Shown: piece by piece, positions 22,280-32,912 of the stretch
Layout of the letters: each line of letters opens with the position of its first letter
Numbering within the stretch: position 1 is the stretch's first letter
From: Tamarix chinensis
Lineage: Eukaryota > Streptophyta > Magnoliopsida > Caryophyllales > Tamaricaceae
Length of the DNA stretch: 64,000 nt
Assembly (NCBI GenBank): GCA_030549775.1
Contig: CM060175.1
Coordinates: forward strand, 79,454,245-79,518,244
Reading direction: 5' to 3'
Program-made: the position numbers and the translations under genes
The notes under the pieces: generated by a model
What the model was told of the DNA's origin: nothing
Database searches by the model: none
Seen by the model: the letters and a program-made list of their open reading frames with translations, nothing else

Positions 22280-23500
22280 CTTCAATCTTGGTACTTCTCG
22301 TCTCTTAGTCCAATTCTATTTACCCATTTCGCCCTAAATGTAGAAAATACAAATTTGTTAGAATGAGTTGGAGTAAAATTTAGATAATAGAAAACTGGGT
22401 TGAGAATGATGTATAATGAGGCGAGTACCACATCATCCTTAAAAGCTTTGAAAGGGTTTTGTCCTTGAAACATGCACCAATTCAACAAAAGGTGACATGT
22501 CAAAGGTGGGATGAATTGCACCATTAGGAAAATCTATCTTATAGGCATTATCGTTCGCTTGTTATAAGACTGAGAAATCTCCATCTTCTTAGGGGTCAAT
22601 GGCTTGGAAAATGATCCTTATGTAACTTGATCTAAGCAATGTCTCCCGGCTAAAAGATAGTTTTCTTTTTGTGATAGCTAACATGAGCAGCCATTTCCTT
22701 GTAACCTTTGTGGATTTTTTCAGCAACGGACTCACTCTTTGATGATGTTAGCCCATTTCTCAACATCGTATGAAGTGTATTAGGATGGGGGAATGGAGAT
22801 AAGTCTAAAGGTGTGGGTGGACTAAAACCATACACAACCTCAAATAGGTATTTGTAAGTAGTAGAGTGGAGAGTTTGGTTATAAGCAAATTCGATATGAG
22901 GCAAATTAAACTCCCATTGACTAAAGTTGTTATCAAGGATAGCTCTATGCATATTTCCTTGGGTACAGTTGACAACCTCAGGTTGGTTATTGGTCTAAGA
23001 TGATACGCGGTTGAGAATAAGAGTTTAGTACCTAACCTTTCCCCAAAGAACCTACCAAAAGTGAAACAAACTTCACATCATGATAGGAGACAATAGTTCT
23101 ACGAACCCATGGAGTTAGACAATATTAGAAAAGGAGGAGTTGGTAATGGTGGTTACATCATAGACAAAATGAACTATATTAGAGAAATAATCAATCAATA
23201 CCATGATGTAGTCCTTATTTCTTTTCGACGGGAAAGCCTAAAACAAGATCCATAAGGACATCGGTTCAAGGCTAACTAAGAGCATGAAGAGGGGATGTTC
23301 AAGCCATATGGGTGAGTGGTAGACTTAGCAAATTTACACGTTCCACTATTAGCACATATTTCTTCACATGGGGCTAATAAAAATGCTCAGAATATCAAGG
23401 GCCTTGGCGTAGCCAAGTAATCCATTAAGCAACCACCATGAGACTCAGAGACATATAATTCCTAAAATGAACTATGTGGCATACATAATTGATTTTCACG
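22280..23500 (-). pseudogene. Gypsy integrase and C-terminal region remnant
   Basis: The 100-codon open stretch 22650-22952 reads LPHIEFAYNQTLHSTT, FEVVYGFSPPTPLDL and YKEMAAHVSYHKKK, which is the C-terminal half of a gypsy integrase. Just upstream NQPEVVNCTQGN matches the TEVVNRTLGN core motif, and near 23250 MDLVLGFPVEKK and VLIDYFSNIVHFV match the catalytic-core start. Downstream, 22282-22524 reads KAFKDDVVLASLY, the tail of the polyprotein. Frames change several times, so no functional enzyme is encoded. Confidence 0.8.
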
Positions 23501-23829
23501 AAATAGGTAGCTATTAAAGATTCAACACTTGTTAAAGCAATGAATTGACACTTAACAAATATTTCACTAAACTCGTCCTCATTTCATTAGGGTATAACAA
23601 CTTGAGCATGTGAGAACCCCGAAAGATTATCATCAATTGTAGCTACGATCTTCGGCTTGGGGCATCAACAACCTTATTGTCCACCCCTTCTTATGCTTAA
23701 CAATATAAGGAAAAGTCTCAACGAATTTGCTCCGCTTAGCTTTTCTATGATTCTACTTCCATTGAGTTTTTTGATATCTTAAGGCCTTGTGTGGATAACA
23801 AAATCCTTAGGCTGTAGGTACTGATGCCA

Positions 23830-24620
23830 ATTTTCTAAGGATCTAACAAGGGCATCGAGTTCTATCTCATAGGTCGAGAAGTTCAAGGCGACATCTTTCA
23901 ATTTCTCACTAAAATAGGCAATGGGTGGATTATGTTGAGGTAAGACAACTTCTAGTTCTGCTTAGGCATTGCAATCAATCCCAAATATGTTGTCAAAGTT
24001 GGGCAAAGGTAAGACGAGGGCCGTAATCAGTTTTTCCTTAGGAAGTTTAAAGGCCTTTCATTGGGTAGGACCTCAATTAAACTCATAATTTCTTAGACAA
24101 GTGTTTCATGGGGCTGCTATTATGCCAAAATAAGGGACAAACCTCTTATAGAAATTATACAAGCCGTGAAAACTTTTTATTTGAGAGACATTCTTTAGGA
24201 ATACGACATTCCTTAATATTCTCTGTTTCTAAAAGGAAGTCCTTTTAGATGGATTTTTTTTTTAAAAGTTATTTTTAGAGAAGTTCCTTTTTATCTTTCT
24301 TTTTCTATATATTAATTGTTATGTTGTTTTTTTAATAAATGGTGTAATTGTAATATTAGGGTCATATTCATTGTTTTCTAAAGTAGTGGGCAAATTGCTA
24401 AAAGCACTTTCTTTAAGAAATGGAGGGAGTAGCTTTTATCTTTTCCTCATCTACCCATATCCTATCCTTATTCAACACAAAGCCCAAAAGTGCTACTCTC
24501 TCTTAGTAAAAGCAACTCTTAGACGCATTGGCAAATAATCCCTCTTTCCTAAGCCATATCTAATATGCATCACATGTTCCATTGTGTCTGCACCAAGTGC
24601 TGATTGATTCAACAAGAAGT
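23830..24620 (-). pseudogene. Gypsy RT C-terminus and RNase H remnant
   Basis: From 24620 to 24431 the minus strand gives MEHVMHIRYGLGKRDYL and, in other frames, FWALC and WVDEEKIKA, the thumb/end of RT. After the MITE, 24218-24000 reads NVSQIKSFHGLYNFYKRFVPYF and LPNFDNIFGIDCNA. RNase H continues as [20 protein letters not shown] near 23930-23880. Order and motifs are those of plant gypsy elements. The Asp and Glu residues of RNase H cannot be placed in one frame. Confidence 0.8.
24219..24429. mobile_element. Stowaway-like MITE (Tc1/mariner type)
   Basis: The right end, reverse-complemented, reads CTCCCTCCATTTCTTAAAG, the typical Stowaway terminus. The left end TTCTCTGTTTCTAAAAGGAA is a worn inverted copy. 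TA dinucleotides flank it at 24217-24218 and 24430-24431. Length 211 bp. It interrupts the gypsy RT, which resumes on either side. Confidence 0.75.
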
Positions 24621-24874
24621 TACACATAACTTGTCGATCCATGGTGAAAATCTTACAAGCAAGACAATTGTAACAACAAAGCAAAATGATGCCACATAAC
24701 ACAAATCGAGAGGATAAGAGTTGTTACCTAGCATCGGAGTTGTGTATCAGTGCTATTTAGTCCAAGAATGGAGAGGACTAACAGGTGGTGGCGTCGTGCA
24801 CTACCTCGAGTTGCCATGCCTGCCAATTCGTTGCCTTTGGCCTCGACCAAGCAGATTGCACTAGAAAATATATT
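24621..24874. other. Short spacer, nothing recognised
   Basis: This is sequence between the gypsy RT fragment and the copia LTR, possibly further decayed gypsy RT on the minus strand. No motif could be read. Confidence 0.3.
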
Positions 24875-25175
24875 TGTTACAAGATTATAGGTTGTTTATA
24901 TGTTGTAATTATGGTCACTAGTCAAATTAGTATTATATACTGATTATATGTTATTATGGTCAATAGTCAAATTAGGAATTAGTGAGCAAGGTTAGAAGTC
25001 AAACTAGGAATTAGTAATTATAGTCCGTGGTCAAAAATAGTAATCAGCTTAATTATATGTTTATTAATTACATACTTCGAGTTCTGGGCCTAGCTATATA
25101 TGTATATATATGGACTACACTCGCAATGAAAGAAAATAGAATTACTACAAATTCTTTTCTTTATTACGACTGACA
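24875..25175 (+). repeat. Ty1/copia LTR (5' LTR)
   Basis: The segment starts TGTTACAAG, ends in ACTGACA and is followed at once by a Met-tRNA primer site. It is about 301 bp, with a TATATATGTATATATATGG block near 25095 that could serve as the promoter TATA region. No matching 3' LTR was seen in the window, so the element is truncated downstream. Confidence 0.65.
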
Positions 25176-25187
25176 TGGTATTAGAGC
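25176..25187 (+). promoter_or_regulatory. Primer-binding site for initiator Met tRNA
   Basis: TGGTATTAGAGC matches the common plant retrotransposon primer site TGGTATCAGAGC except for one C-to-T change. It lies directly after the LTR end CA. Confidence 0.75.
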
Positions 25188-25356
25188 AAGAGACACTCTG
25201 ATCTTCTCTTACACTGCCTTAGTGTGCACCTCTAGGTTGAGACCTGCTTCTGGCTGATGCTACCAAGAGAATTGCAACCCTAAGTTCATCCTGCCCACCT
25301 AGTCCCGATGCCATCCTTTGCTCTTTGTCGTCTTTATTCACTCTGGCTTATGAGTT

Positions 25357-25760
25357 ATGGAAGATGAACACAAGTATTCGGTTCCAAGCGTCATTCCAAT
25401 TTTTCCTAAAATTACTGATCAGAATTTAAATGGAACTAATTATATAGACTGGAGTAAAACTATTTGCTTGTATCTATGTAGTATCTCTCAAGATGATCAT
25501 CTTAGTAAGGACCTTCCTCAAGAGTCTAAGCCACATACTGAATACCTAAGGGTCAATGCTCAATTATTTCAGTAGATTTGATTATCATATCTCCCATTGT
25601 GAGAATGTCAAAGAACTAATGGAGCATTTGACATTTCTCTTCTTTTGTAATGTATGGATATTCTTGCTATTCCCGTTTCCATAGTTTCTTCATAATTTGC
25701 TTTTAGCACGAGCGGTCGGTTTATCACTTTTCACTGCAATCGGTTACATCCACAAACTTT
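25357..25760 (+). pseudogene. Copia gag fragment
   Basis: The open stretch 25357-25575 starts at ATG and reads ITDQNLNGTNYIDWSKTICLYL and DDHLSKDLP, matching the N-terminal gag region of copia elements (usual form: L-N-G-x-N-Y-x-x-W). After a frame change it continues as SIDLIIISHCENVKELMEHL, again gag-like, to about 25760. The homology then stops. It is the 5' remnant of a copia element in the plus orientation, 170 bp after the primer site. Confidence 0.7.
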
Positions 25761-25861
25761 AGGAGCATTGATGTGTGGTCGAGATTGGCTTTGGGCAGCA
25801 ATGATGAGTGACAATGGTGATATTTTGTTTATATTATTAAAATTTAGTTTAATTATGAGAA

Positions 25862-26091
25862 GTGCCATTTTTGGGATCCCCACTTAGACTTTTATTACAA
25901 CGTCTACAAATGGTCTTCTTTTTCCCATTAGTTTCCACTGCATTAAAATGTTCCCATACAATAGAAGTTCTCTTTCTTTTTTTCCTTAGAGTAAGTTGTT
26001 GCACTTCTACATCTTCCTCTTCCTCATTTGTAGATGGCTTAGTAGTAATGGGGTTACTAGCTGCAGTGGATGAATATGGAAGTATTTGAAT
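25862..26091 (-). pseudogene. hAT transposase N-terminal BED zinc-finger fragment
   Basis: The minus strand reads TNEEEEDVEVQQLTLRKKRK followed by SIVWEHFNAVETNGKKKTIC and RRCNKSLSGDPKNGTSH. An acidic/basic leader followed by W-x-H-F and C-x-x-C is the BED zinc finger that starts RICESLEEPER-type hAT transposases. The homology ends abruptly at GTSH, just before the second half of the finger (normally L-x-x-H-x-x-x-C), so the zinc site is incomplete. No dimerisation (hATC) region follows. A TAGGGATGGCAA motif at 26117-26128 (minus strand) matches the terminus of the non-autonomous hAT at 26618. Confidence 0.7.
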
Positions 26092-26128
26092 TGGGAATTG
26101 GTAGTACTAGCTCTAGTTGCCATCCCTA

Positions 26129-26617
26129 AACCTAAAGAGAAAATTATGAAACCACATAAAACATTAAAGCTTCACAATATCAAATTGAATACAAAATAGT
26201 AAAGCCATTAAGTAGTACATAACTTTAATGTTTGGAAGCTGGGATAATTATTGGAACTTGTAAGAGAAGGAAATAAAATCTTTATTCTAGGCTTCTAGCT
26301 TCTAGTTTATCAATTTCAAAAGGGTGGCAACTGTAGGCTGCAACATAAAACTTCTCTCTCCCATGATTAGTGCAACATTCCTTAGCAAAGAAAGTGAATT
26401 TGAGTTAATCTTAATATCTTATGGCTAGTTAGCTTATCTCATTGCTACACTAATCTCATAAAGAACAGAACTTCAGGTTAACGAAATTTGATATTCCAAA
26501 ACAACAGGTTTACGGCTTTACTCCTCCTGTTAGCTAGAGAAGATAATCCATTAATTCAAAACAGCAGGTCACAAACCTTCTTCTTTTTAGAATTTTGAGA
26601 TAATCATCCATTCATCC
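26129..26617. other. Unrecognised spacer
   Basis: AT-rich sequence between the BED fragment and the hAT element; no motif or repeat could be identified. Confidence 0.3.
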
Positions 26618-27213
26618 TAGGGATGGAAATAGGTCGGGTTTGGGTCGAGTCCAATCAGATCCAGACCCGGACTCGTTTATATTACCTAGACCCAGACCCG
26701 ACCTAGATCCGTCGGGTCTCAAAAGTTCAGACCCAGACCCAGATCCACTGGGTCTAGCGGGTAAACGGGTCCTAAATGGGTCCGATTATTTTTGAAAAAT
26801 AATAATTAATAACCTATGTAAATAAAAGACATTTATGTTTTATCTAACTTAATATGTATTTTTTGTTAAAAAAATCCTTCAGGTGAAAAAATAAATATAT
26901 TAAAATAGTTATGTTAACTTTTCAAATGGTATTTTAATACTTTTAGAATAAAATAATTTAAAAAAAATGAATAAGGAGCTCATATAAGATCATGACAATA
27001 ATGACAAACATAATATCAGTATGTATTTATATATGTATACACACACACACACACACATACTAAACGGGTTTGGTCTAGAACTACTGAACCCAGACCGATT
27101 AAGATATATATGGACCCAGACTCGTCGGGTTCAAAAATTATGGACCCAGACTCGCTAAAAATGAGGCGTGTCTAGCAGGTCTGGGTTGGGTCCGAGACCC
27201 ATTGCCATCCCTA
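26618..27213. mobile_element. Non-autonomous hAT element (GGGTC-rich subterminal repeats), short form
   Basis: The ends are TAGGGATGGAAATAGGTC and, reverse-complemented, TAGGGATGGCAATGGGTC. They are flanked by the perfect 8-bp duplication ATTCATCC at 26610-26617 and 27214-27221. TAGGG starts and 8-bp duplications are hAT features. Subterminal parts carry repeated GGGTC/CAGACCC motifs, and the core is AT-rich with an (AC)n run at 27039-27057. Length 596 bp; no coding capacity. Confidence 0.9.
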
Positions 27214-27221
27214 ATTCATCC

Positions 27222-28239
27222 TCTAGAGCCTCTCTAAATCTCAGTACAACATATACTAATTTGTTCATTAAATCACGCATACGAGTAATTATTAATGATT
27301 ACTGTTACATCTCTCTCTCATCCTCCTTCAACCAGTCAACCTCCCTCCGATCTGCAGAATCTGCTCGATGCCTCGATCTGCTTAAGGCCTTAAACAAAAG
27401 ATTTTGAAACCCACCCAATTGCCAGTTGCCAACCATCTCAATTCTTAAATTTTTCAACAAACAACATGCTACTTAAAAATTCTGAATTTTTCAACAAACA
27501 ACCGAAGTTCCAATGAATCATGAATGGACTCTTTGCTAAAGAAGAAAAAGTTTAAATCTTACCCATTCCGTGGATGATGGATCTACTCACTGTTGTCGGC
27601 GAAGACTTTGTCTGGCAGATCTGGCTCGAAGGTCGTTGTCCTCGTCTTCTTCACCAGCTGGCTGAGGAGAATTGGAGAAAGCACTTGCACCTGAGAAGAA
27701 AGATAACGGCGATTGAGAAAAAAATAACAGTCGATTGATTGAGAGAAGGAAGAGGTCAGAGGGAGACCTCGTCTAATGTCTTCGGCGCGATGAGATGCGG
27801 CCTGTGAGACGGAGTCGACGACAGGACATTGCGGTAGCACGACCAAAAACCGCAACTATAAAATGGATGAGAGAAGGAGAGGTCGAGACTCGAGATGACA
27901 ATACCAAGAGGAGTCCTGGAAGGACATCGCAACTAAGTCTCGCTAGACTCACGCAAAAGAGAGGAAGACTGGGAAGTGGGAACGTCGTATGCCGTCAATG
28001 GAGAATTGAATTTTGAGGAAGAAGGAAGGGAACAATCGAAGTGTTGAACAAACCACGATTCATGTTTCAGAGTGCACAATGGGTTACAGCCTTACGGGTA
28101 GTGGTAAGTAACAGGGTAGAGGCGTGGTTGTATGAACTATGAAGACAAGATTTTGTTAGATTTTTAGGGTTTTTGTTTAATTTACATTTTTAACCTTATT
28201 AGATGTATTTTTATTTTATTTAAATGAAGGGTAAAATAG
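27222..28239. other. Higher-GC unassigned region
   Basis: Base composition rises around 27580-28020 and open frames of up to 90 codons occur on both strands, but they overlap and match no family I know. The GA-rich text with CGACG motifs could be a gene promoter or 5' UTR, or part of a decayed element. Confidence 0.3.
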
Positions 28240-28376
28240 TATTTTTATTACGGGTAAACAGATACGGGTACGGATGCGGGTATGTAAGCGGGTACGGATT
28301 TGGATACCTCATACCCGAACCTGACGGATTTTATCGGTCGGGTTTTAGATAAAACCCAGCCAATTGCCTTCCCTAC
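28240..28376. mobile_element. End of a hAT-like element
   Basis: Degenerate CGGGTA/GGTACGGAT motifs run to the terminus CAATTGCCTTCCCTA, whose reverse complement TAGGGAAGGCAATTGG resembles the TAGGGATGGCAATGGG end at 26618-27213. A matching left end was not found. Confidence 0.45.
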
Positions 28377-28404
28377 TCTAGATTGCGAGTCTTGTTAGTT
28401 TGTA

Positions 28405-28715
28405 AAACATCATCGTTTATCATCTCTTCCTCGGATCAATAGAAGGGTAGTTATACATTTGAGTTATTTCATTCTGATGTTTGAGGACCTTTTCCATTTT
28501 GTCTAAGATTGGTTTTGGTATTTTGTTACAATTGTGGATGATATTTTCTGTATGACTTAGTTTTACTTTATGAAATCTCGCATTGAATTGCTTTCACTTT
28601 TTTAAAACCTTTTGTGCTAAAATAAATACATAGTTTAGTGCCCCTATACAAAATCTATGAAGCGACAATGCCAAAGAATACATTTTTTATTCTTTTCACA
28701 CTTACATGGCTTGAA
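28405..28715 (+). pseudogene. Copia integrase segment, partial duplicate
   Basis: This roughly 310-bp segment aligns with about 29655-29960, sharing GGACCTTTTCCATTTTGTCT and AAAATCTATGAAGCGACAA. It corresponds to the zinc-finger-to-core region of a copia integrase but has several stops. The match ends at about 28715 (GGATTTC). See 29640-30620. Confidence 0.75.
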
Positions 28716-28734
28716 ACGGATTTCACCCAAGACC

Positions 28735-29187
28735 CGGCATGTTTTATACAATGGATTCTTAATGAATATGGATGCGGATATGGAGGATGGAATAAAATAC
28801 TTGTTGGGTTGAGGTATGAATACGGGCAATGAGTATCCATGTCCATATCCATACCCATACCCATATCTGTATCCATACTATATCCATTTATTTGATATAT
28901 AATTACTCTTTTATCCTTGATTTTTTAAATAAATATAGTATAATATTAAGGTTAAAATTGTCATTTTGCTTAACCCTGATTAGATTTATCCATTAGGTAA
29001 TGGATTTTCCCATTAGATAATATCCATTAATAGAAAAATACGTATCCGTTGGGTAACGGATATCCGATAGGTACAGATATAGATGTGTTAATGGATACCT
29101 ATTCGAGTACAGATATGGATTTTCTTATCAGTTACGGATACAAGTATGGACGTACTTGTCTTGAACCCTCCCCATCTCCATCCCTAC
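28735..29187. mobile_element. GGATATGG-rich hAT-like element
   Basis: Both flanks carry repeated GGATATGGA/TCCATATCC motifs with opposite bias, and the centre is AT-rich. The right end CCCATCTCCATCCCTA (reverse complement TAGGGATGGAGATGGG) is a hAT-type terminus related to the other TAGGGATGG elements here. The left end is unclear. It is non-coding. Confidence 0.5.
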
Positions 29188-29639
29188 ATATTATAAACTT
29201 TTACATGAAAAGTTTCTATCCTTATAACATCCTTTTTTTATATACGTTAAAAAAATCCTTGATCAAATCTTCGTAATCAACCTTTTTTTAAAAAAAATAA
29301 AAAACCCAATTCCCCCTCTTTTCTTTGTTGAATCCTTTCTTTTCTCCCTTTACTAATCTTCATTTTAATTCTCTTTTATTTTCTCTAAACAAAGGAGGAT
29401 TAAAGGTGAGAAAAAGGATTGAATATTGTGCTCTTTTCTCCTCTTAGCAAGACAACTCTTGGGAGTAAATTTGATTTAGTCTCCTCCTCCTCTTCTCCTT
29501 CTCTTGTGTGAACCTGAAACCTATTCTTACCCTCCACATCTATATCAGACAACTCCATCTCCTAGACCCCTATCCTTCTCTAGCTTCCAACACCACAACA
29601 ACCATTGTTGGGTCACACCAGCGCCGTAGGAAAACTACA
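29188..29639. other. T/C-rich spacer
   Basis: Sequence dominated by T and C (TTCTCTTTTATTTTCTC and similar) with no readable protein. It may be untranslated retroelement DNA upstream of the copia integrase. Confidence 0.3.
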
Positions 29640-30620
29640 ACAATTGTGTGACCAAAGCTCAACGTTTATCATTTGTTCCACGAGTTAATAAAGGGGCTAG
29701 TTATACCTTTGAGTTAGTTCATTTTGATGTTTGGGGACCTTTTCCATTTTGTCTAAGATCGGTTTTTGGTATTTATTACCTTTTTGGATGATTTTTATCG
29801 GATGACTTCGCTTAGTTTATGAAATCTCTCATTGAATTGCGTTCACTTTTTAAAACCTTTTGTGCTGAAATAAATGCACAATTTAATGCCCCTAGACAAA
29901 ATCTATGAAGCGACAAAGCCTAAGAATACGTTTTTGATTCTTTTCACACTTACATGACTCAAAATGGATTTCTTCATCAATCCTCTTGTGTTGATACTCC
30001 CTCAAAATGGGATAGTTGAGAGAAAAAATATACACTGTCTCGAGAAAGCTAGCGCTCTTTTATTCCAAACTCATGTTCATGAAAAATTTTGGGCCTATGC
30101 AATTTCTACATCATGTTTTCTCATTAATTGGATGCCCACATCTGTCTTGAATGATCATATTCCGTATCAAGTCTTGAATATTTTAGCCTTGTTGAACCTT
30201 GCATATTCGAGTATTCGACCACAAGTTTCCAAATTAAATCCCAAATATTTAATATGTGTTTTTCTGGGATACTCTCGTCTCTAGAAAGGTTATGTGTTTT
30301 CCCCCAAATTTCAGTAGATATTTTGTGTCTTGTGTCAAAAGACGCTACTTTTCATGAACACCTCACTTTTTTTACGACTCCACCCATAATTGTGGATCCT
30401 CCTCCAACAAATGATGATCTATTAGTATATCATATTACTTACCTTGACCTCATTCCCATCTCCACCCCACCATCACCACCATCATCATCATTGTTCGTCA
30501 CAGCCTCCTATTACTCAAGTTTATTCTCTTCACCGTCCTCCTACTGTTGAACCATCACCACCATCATCAAATCCAACTTCGAGTTTGCCCATTGCTCATC
30601 GAAAGGGTAAGCGCTAATGC
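29640..30620 (+). pseudogene. Copia integrase remnant
   Basis: The frame reads HFDVWGPFPF near 29720 (start of the catalytic core), VDTPSQNGIVERKN at about 29990 (core motif with the catalytic Glu in ERKN), then HVHEKFWAYAISTSCFLINW, SVLNDHIPYQVL and VFLGYSRL. These are the ordered landmarks of Ty1/copia integrase. Stops and frame changes split it. The open stretch 29964-30284 (106 codons) is the best preserved. A Pro/Ser-rich linker follows at 30400-30600, as usual between integrase and RT. Confidence 0.85.
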
Positions 30621-30689
30621 ACTTGTTGTCTAATTTCCTCTTAATTTTCCTATTCGTCCTCATTTATTGTCTTTCTTGATTCTGTATAG

Positions 30690-31690
30690 ATTCCCACAAC
30701 TATTTGTCGGGCCTTGTCCCATCCTAGGTGGCATAATGTCATGCTTGAAGAAATGAATTAATTAAGTGAAAATGGTATTTGGGCTCTTGTTGATTTACCT
30801 ACAGCTAAGAAGGCAATTGGATGTACGCGGGTCTTTTTTGTGATGGTTTAGTAGCTCGCCTCAAGGCTCGTCTAGTTACCAAGGGCTATGCCTAATCATA
30901 CGGGAGGTACTATAATATTTTCTCTTTTGTGGCTGAATCTCACTTCAATTTGTTTGTGTTTTCTTAGCCGATATCTATGATTGGCCACTTTACTAGCTTG
31001 ATATTAAAAACACTTTTTCTGCGTGGTGACCTTCTTGAGTAGGTTTATGTGGAACAACCACTAGTGTTTGTTGCTTAGGGGGAGTCTGGCAAAGTGTGCC
31101 ATCTTCTAAAATAGTTATCGAGCTTGGTTTGGCAAATTTAGTTCGGCAATAAAGAATTTTGGGATGAAGAAGAACAAATTTGATTGTACTGTCTTCTATG
31201 AGCAGTCCAAATGTGGTATCATTCTACTTGTGTATGTAAATGATATTATTATTACTAGGAATGATGCGTAGGAAATCTCATCCTTGAAATCGTTCTTGCA
31301 AAGTCAATTCAATAGTAAAGATTTGGGGCACCTAAAGCACTTCTTGGGGATTGAGGTGTTGAGGAATAAACAAGGTATCTTCCTATTTCAAAGGAAATAT
31401 GTTTTGGACTTGTTAACTAAAATTGGAAAACTTGGAGTCAAACAATGCAATACTTCAATGTTTCCCAACCAGCAACTCACCAAGAATGGCGTTGCTATTG
31501 CTAATCCACAACAATATGGAAGACTAGTTGGGAAGTTGGACTATCTCATGGTAACTCGACTAGACATTGCTTATTCGATTATTATTCTTTGTCAATTCAT
31601 GCCGTGTCCTATAGTACATCATTGGGCAGATTTAGAATAAATTTTCCGTTATTTGAAGGGAGCTTCAGGGCGTGGTTTAGTGTAATAAAT
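30690..31690 (+). pseudogene. Copia reverse transcriptase remnant
   Basis: Landmarks in order: MLEEMN and NGIWALVDLP (RT start), then a degraded centre, then LLVYVNDIIITRND near 31225-31260, where the family has the active-site Y-V-D-D (second residue of the pair kept, first changed to Asn). The 118-codon stretch 31284-31640 follows with FNSKDLGHLKHFLGIEV, KYVLDLLTKIG and RLVGKLDYL, and then IFRYLKGASGRGLV. The Asp-to-Asn change plus many stops make it inactive. The match ends at about 31690, before RNase H. Confidence 0.85.
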
Positions 31691-32329
31691 CTTGTGTTAT
31701 CCGATACAATCGATAATTAATATGAGCTAATTATTGAACCTAACTATGTGTACTCTAATAACCCCTAAACTACTACTTAGTGTATGTTTGGCAACCTATT
31801 TGATATTATCCATTAATATTAGATGATTTGATCCATCATTACTTATAAATTTTTATAACTACTAATATTATTTATTCACAAATTACTATAAAGTAACTTC
31901 AAATAAATAAATTAATATTATAGTACATCATTCACTATGGATATTAATTTACCAAGTAAACTCTTAACAAAATTATGAAAATATATAATATCCAATCTTC
32001 ACTGGTCAATCTTGATGATTCTTGTCCCTTAGCCCAATTCCATTTCCCAATTTTCCTTAAAAAGACAATTGATAAAATAAGTTGGAGTAAAGTTCGGATA
32101 ATTGAAAATTGGGTTTAGAATGGTGCCCAAAGAGGTAGGGTCTGCATCAATCCAACATATTTCTTTTTCCTAATTTTTTTGGATTAGATGAGATAAAAGG
32201 GAACAAGCCCTGAATAATCCAAACTTACTGTAGAGTAATAATTTGGATACGATGTCTCAGAGAATATTGTTGAATTAAATGATAGGTGACATCAATACTC
32301 TTTAAATCGCTTTGCCCTTCTTAGCATAC
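31691..32329. mobile_element. Spacer with gypsy 3' fragment
   Basis: The part at about 31960-32160 aligns in the same orientation with 22245-22460 (shared AAAATTATGAAAATA, then AGTTGGAGTAAARTT, then GAAAAYTGGGTT), which is the polyprotein tail and 3' region of the minus-strand gypsy family. Nothing is recognised in the rest. Confidence 0.55.
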
Positions 32330-32912
32330 AATTAAATAGCAGTGCCACTATAGTGTAGCAGGTACTACGTAGCAGATTATAGGTGAGTCGTGATGTGAAA
32401 TTACTGATACGCTACGATTTTAAAATTTTACATATTTAGTGCCAATAAATTAGTATCGTTGATAAATCTTGCAAGTCATTGATAAATTGGAAAATATCGC
32501 TAATGAACTAGCAATTTATTGATAATTCCTAAACTTACTAAAAAAGTATACATTACAATTTCTTCATATTCATTTACTATTTATATCTTGGATCAAGTTA
32601 CTATTAAATTATAATAAATTATTACTATTTATTACCTTCACATTTACCACTATATAAGATGCTTTTTTTTTTTCATTTCAAGACAAATTTTGGGTTTATT
32701 AAGACAATTTAACATATAATGACTCATTTAAATGCTTTTAATATAGTATAAAATACTAGATTATTGAATGTTATATTTAAATGATCAATAAATAATAATT
32801 AAAGCATATGATAAAATAAAAATAAAAATTCATATTGCGACAATCGTAATACATTATTTATTGTTCGTGACACTCCGATATTGCGACACCACGATTGTGA
32901 TTTTATTACCTG
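32330..32912. mobile_element. CCGATA-family element, copy 2 (right half)
   Basis: Direct alignment with about 19295-19899: shared phrases include GATAAATTGGAAAATATC, GATCAATAAATAATAATTA-like text and AAATAAAAATAAAAATTCA. The end TTTTATTACCTG corresponds to the copy 1 end. The left half is missing. It is more diverged at the ATCGG motifs than copy 1. Confidence 0.75.

Larger units (their letters stand above)
22260..24620 (-). mobile_element. Ty3/gypsy retrotransposon pol fragment, split by a Stowaway MITE
   Basis: Reading down from 24620 on the minus strand: C-terminal RT, RT/RNase H connection, RNase H, integrase and the C-terminal extension ending near 22280. All are in multiple frames with stops. 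The 211-bp Stowaway at 24219-24429 sits between the RT end and the connection segment KNVSQIKSFHGLYNFYKRF. The last part (22245-22530) is repeated in the same orientation at 31960-32160. Confidence 0.85.

Noticed and set aside
27583..28016. Open frames of 90 and 73 codons on opposite strands
   Set aside because: They overlap each other in a locally GC-richer stretch and match no known family.
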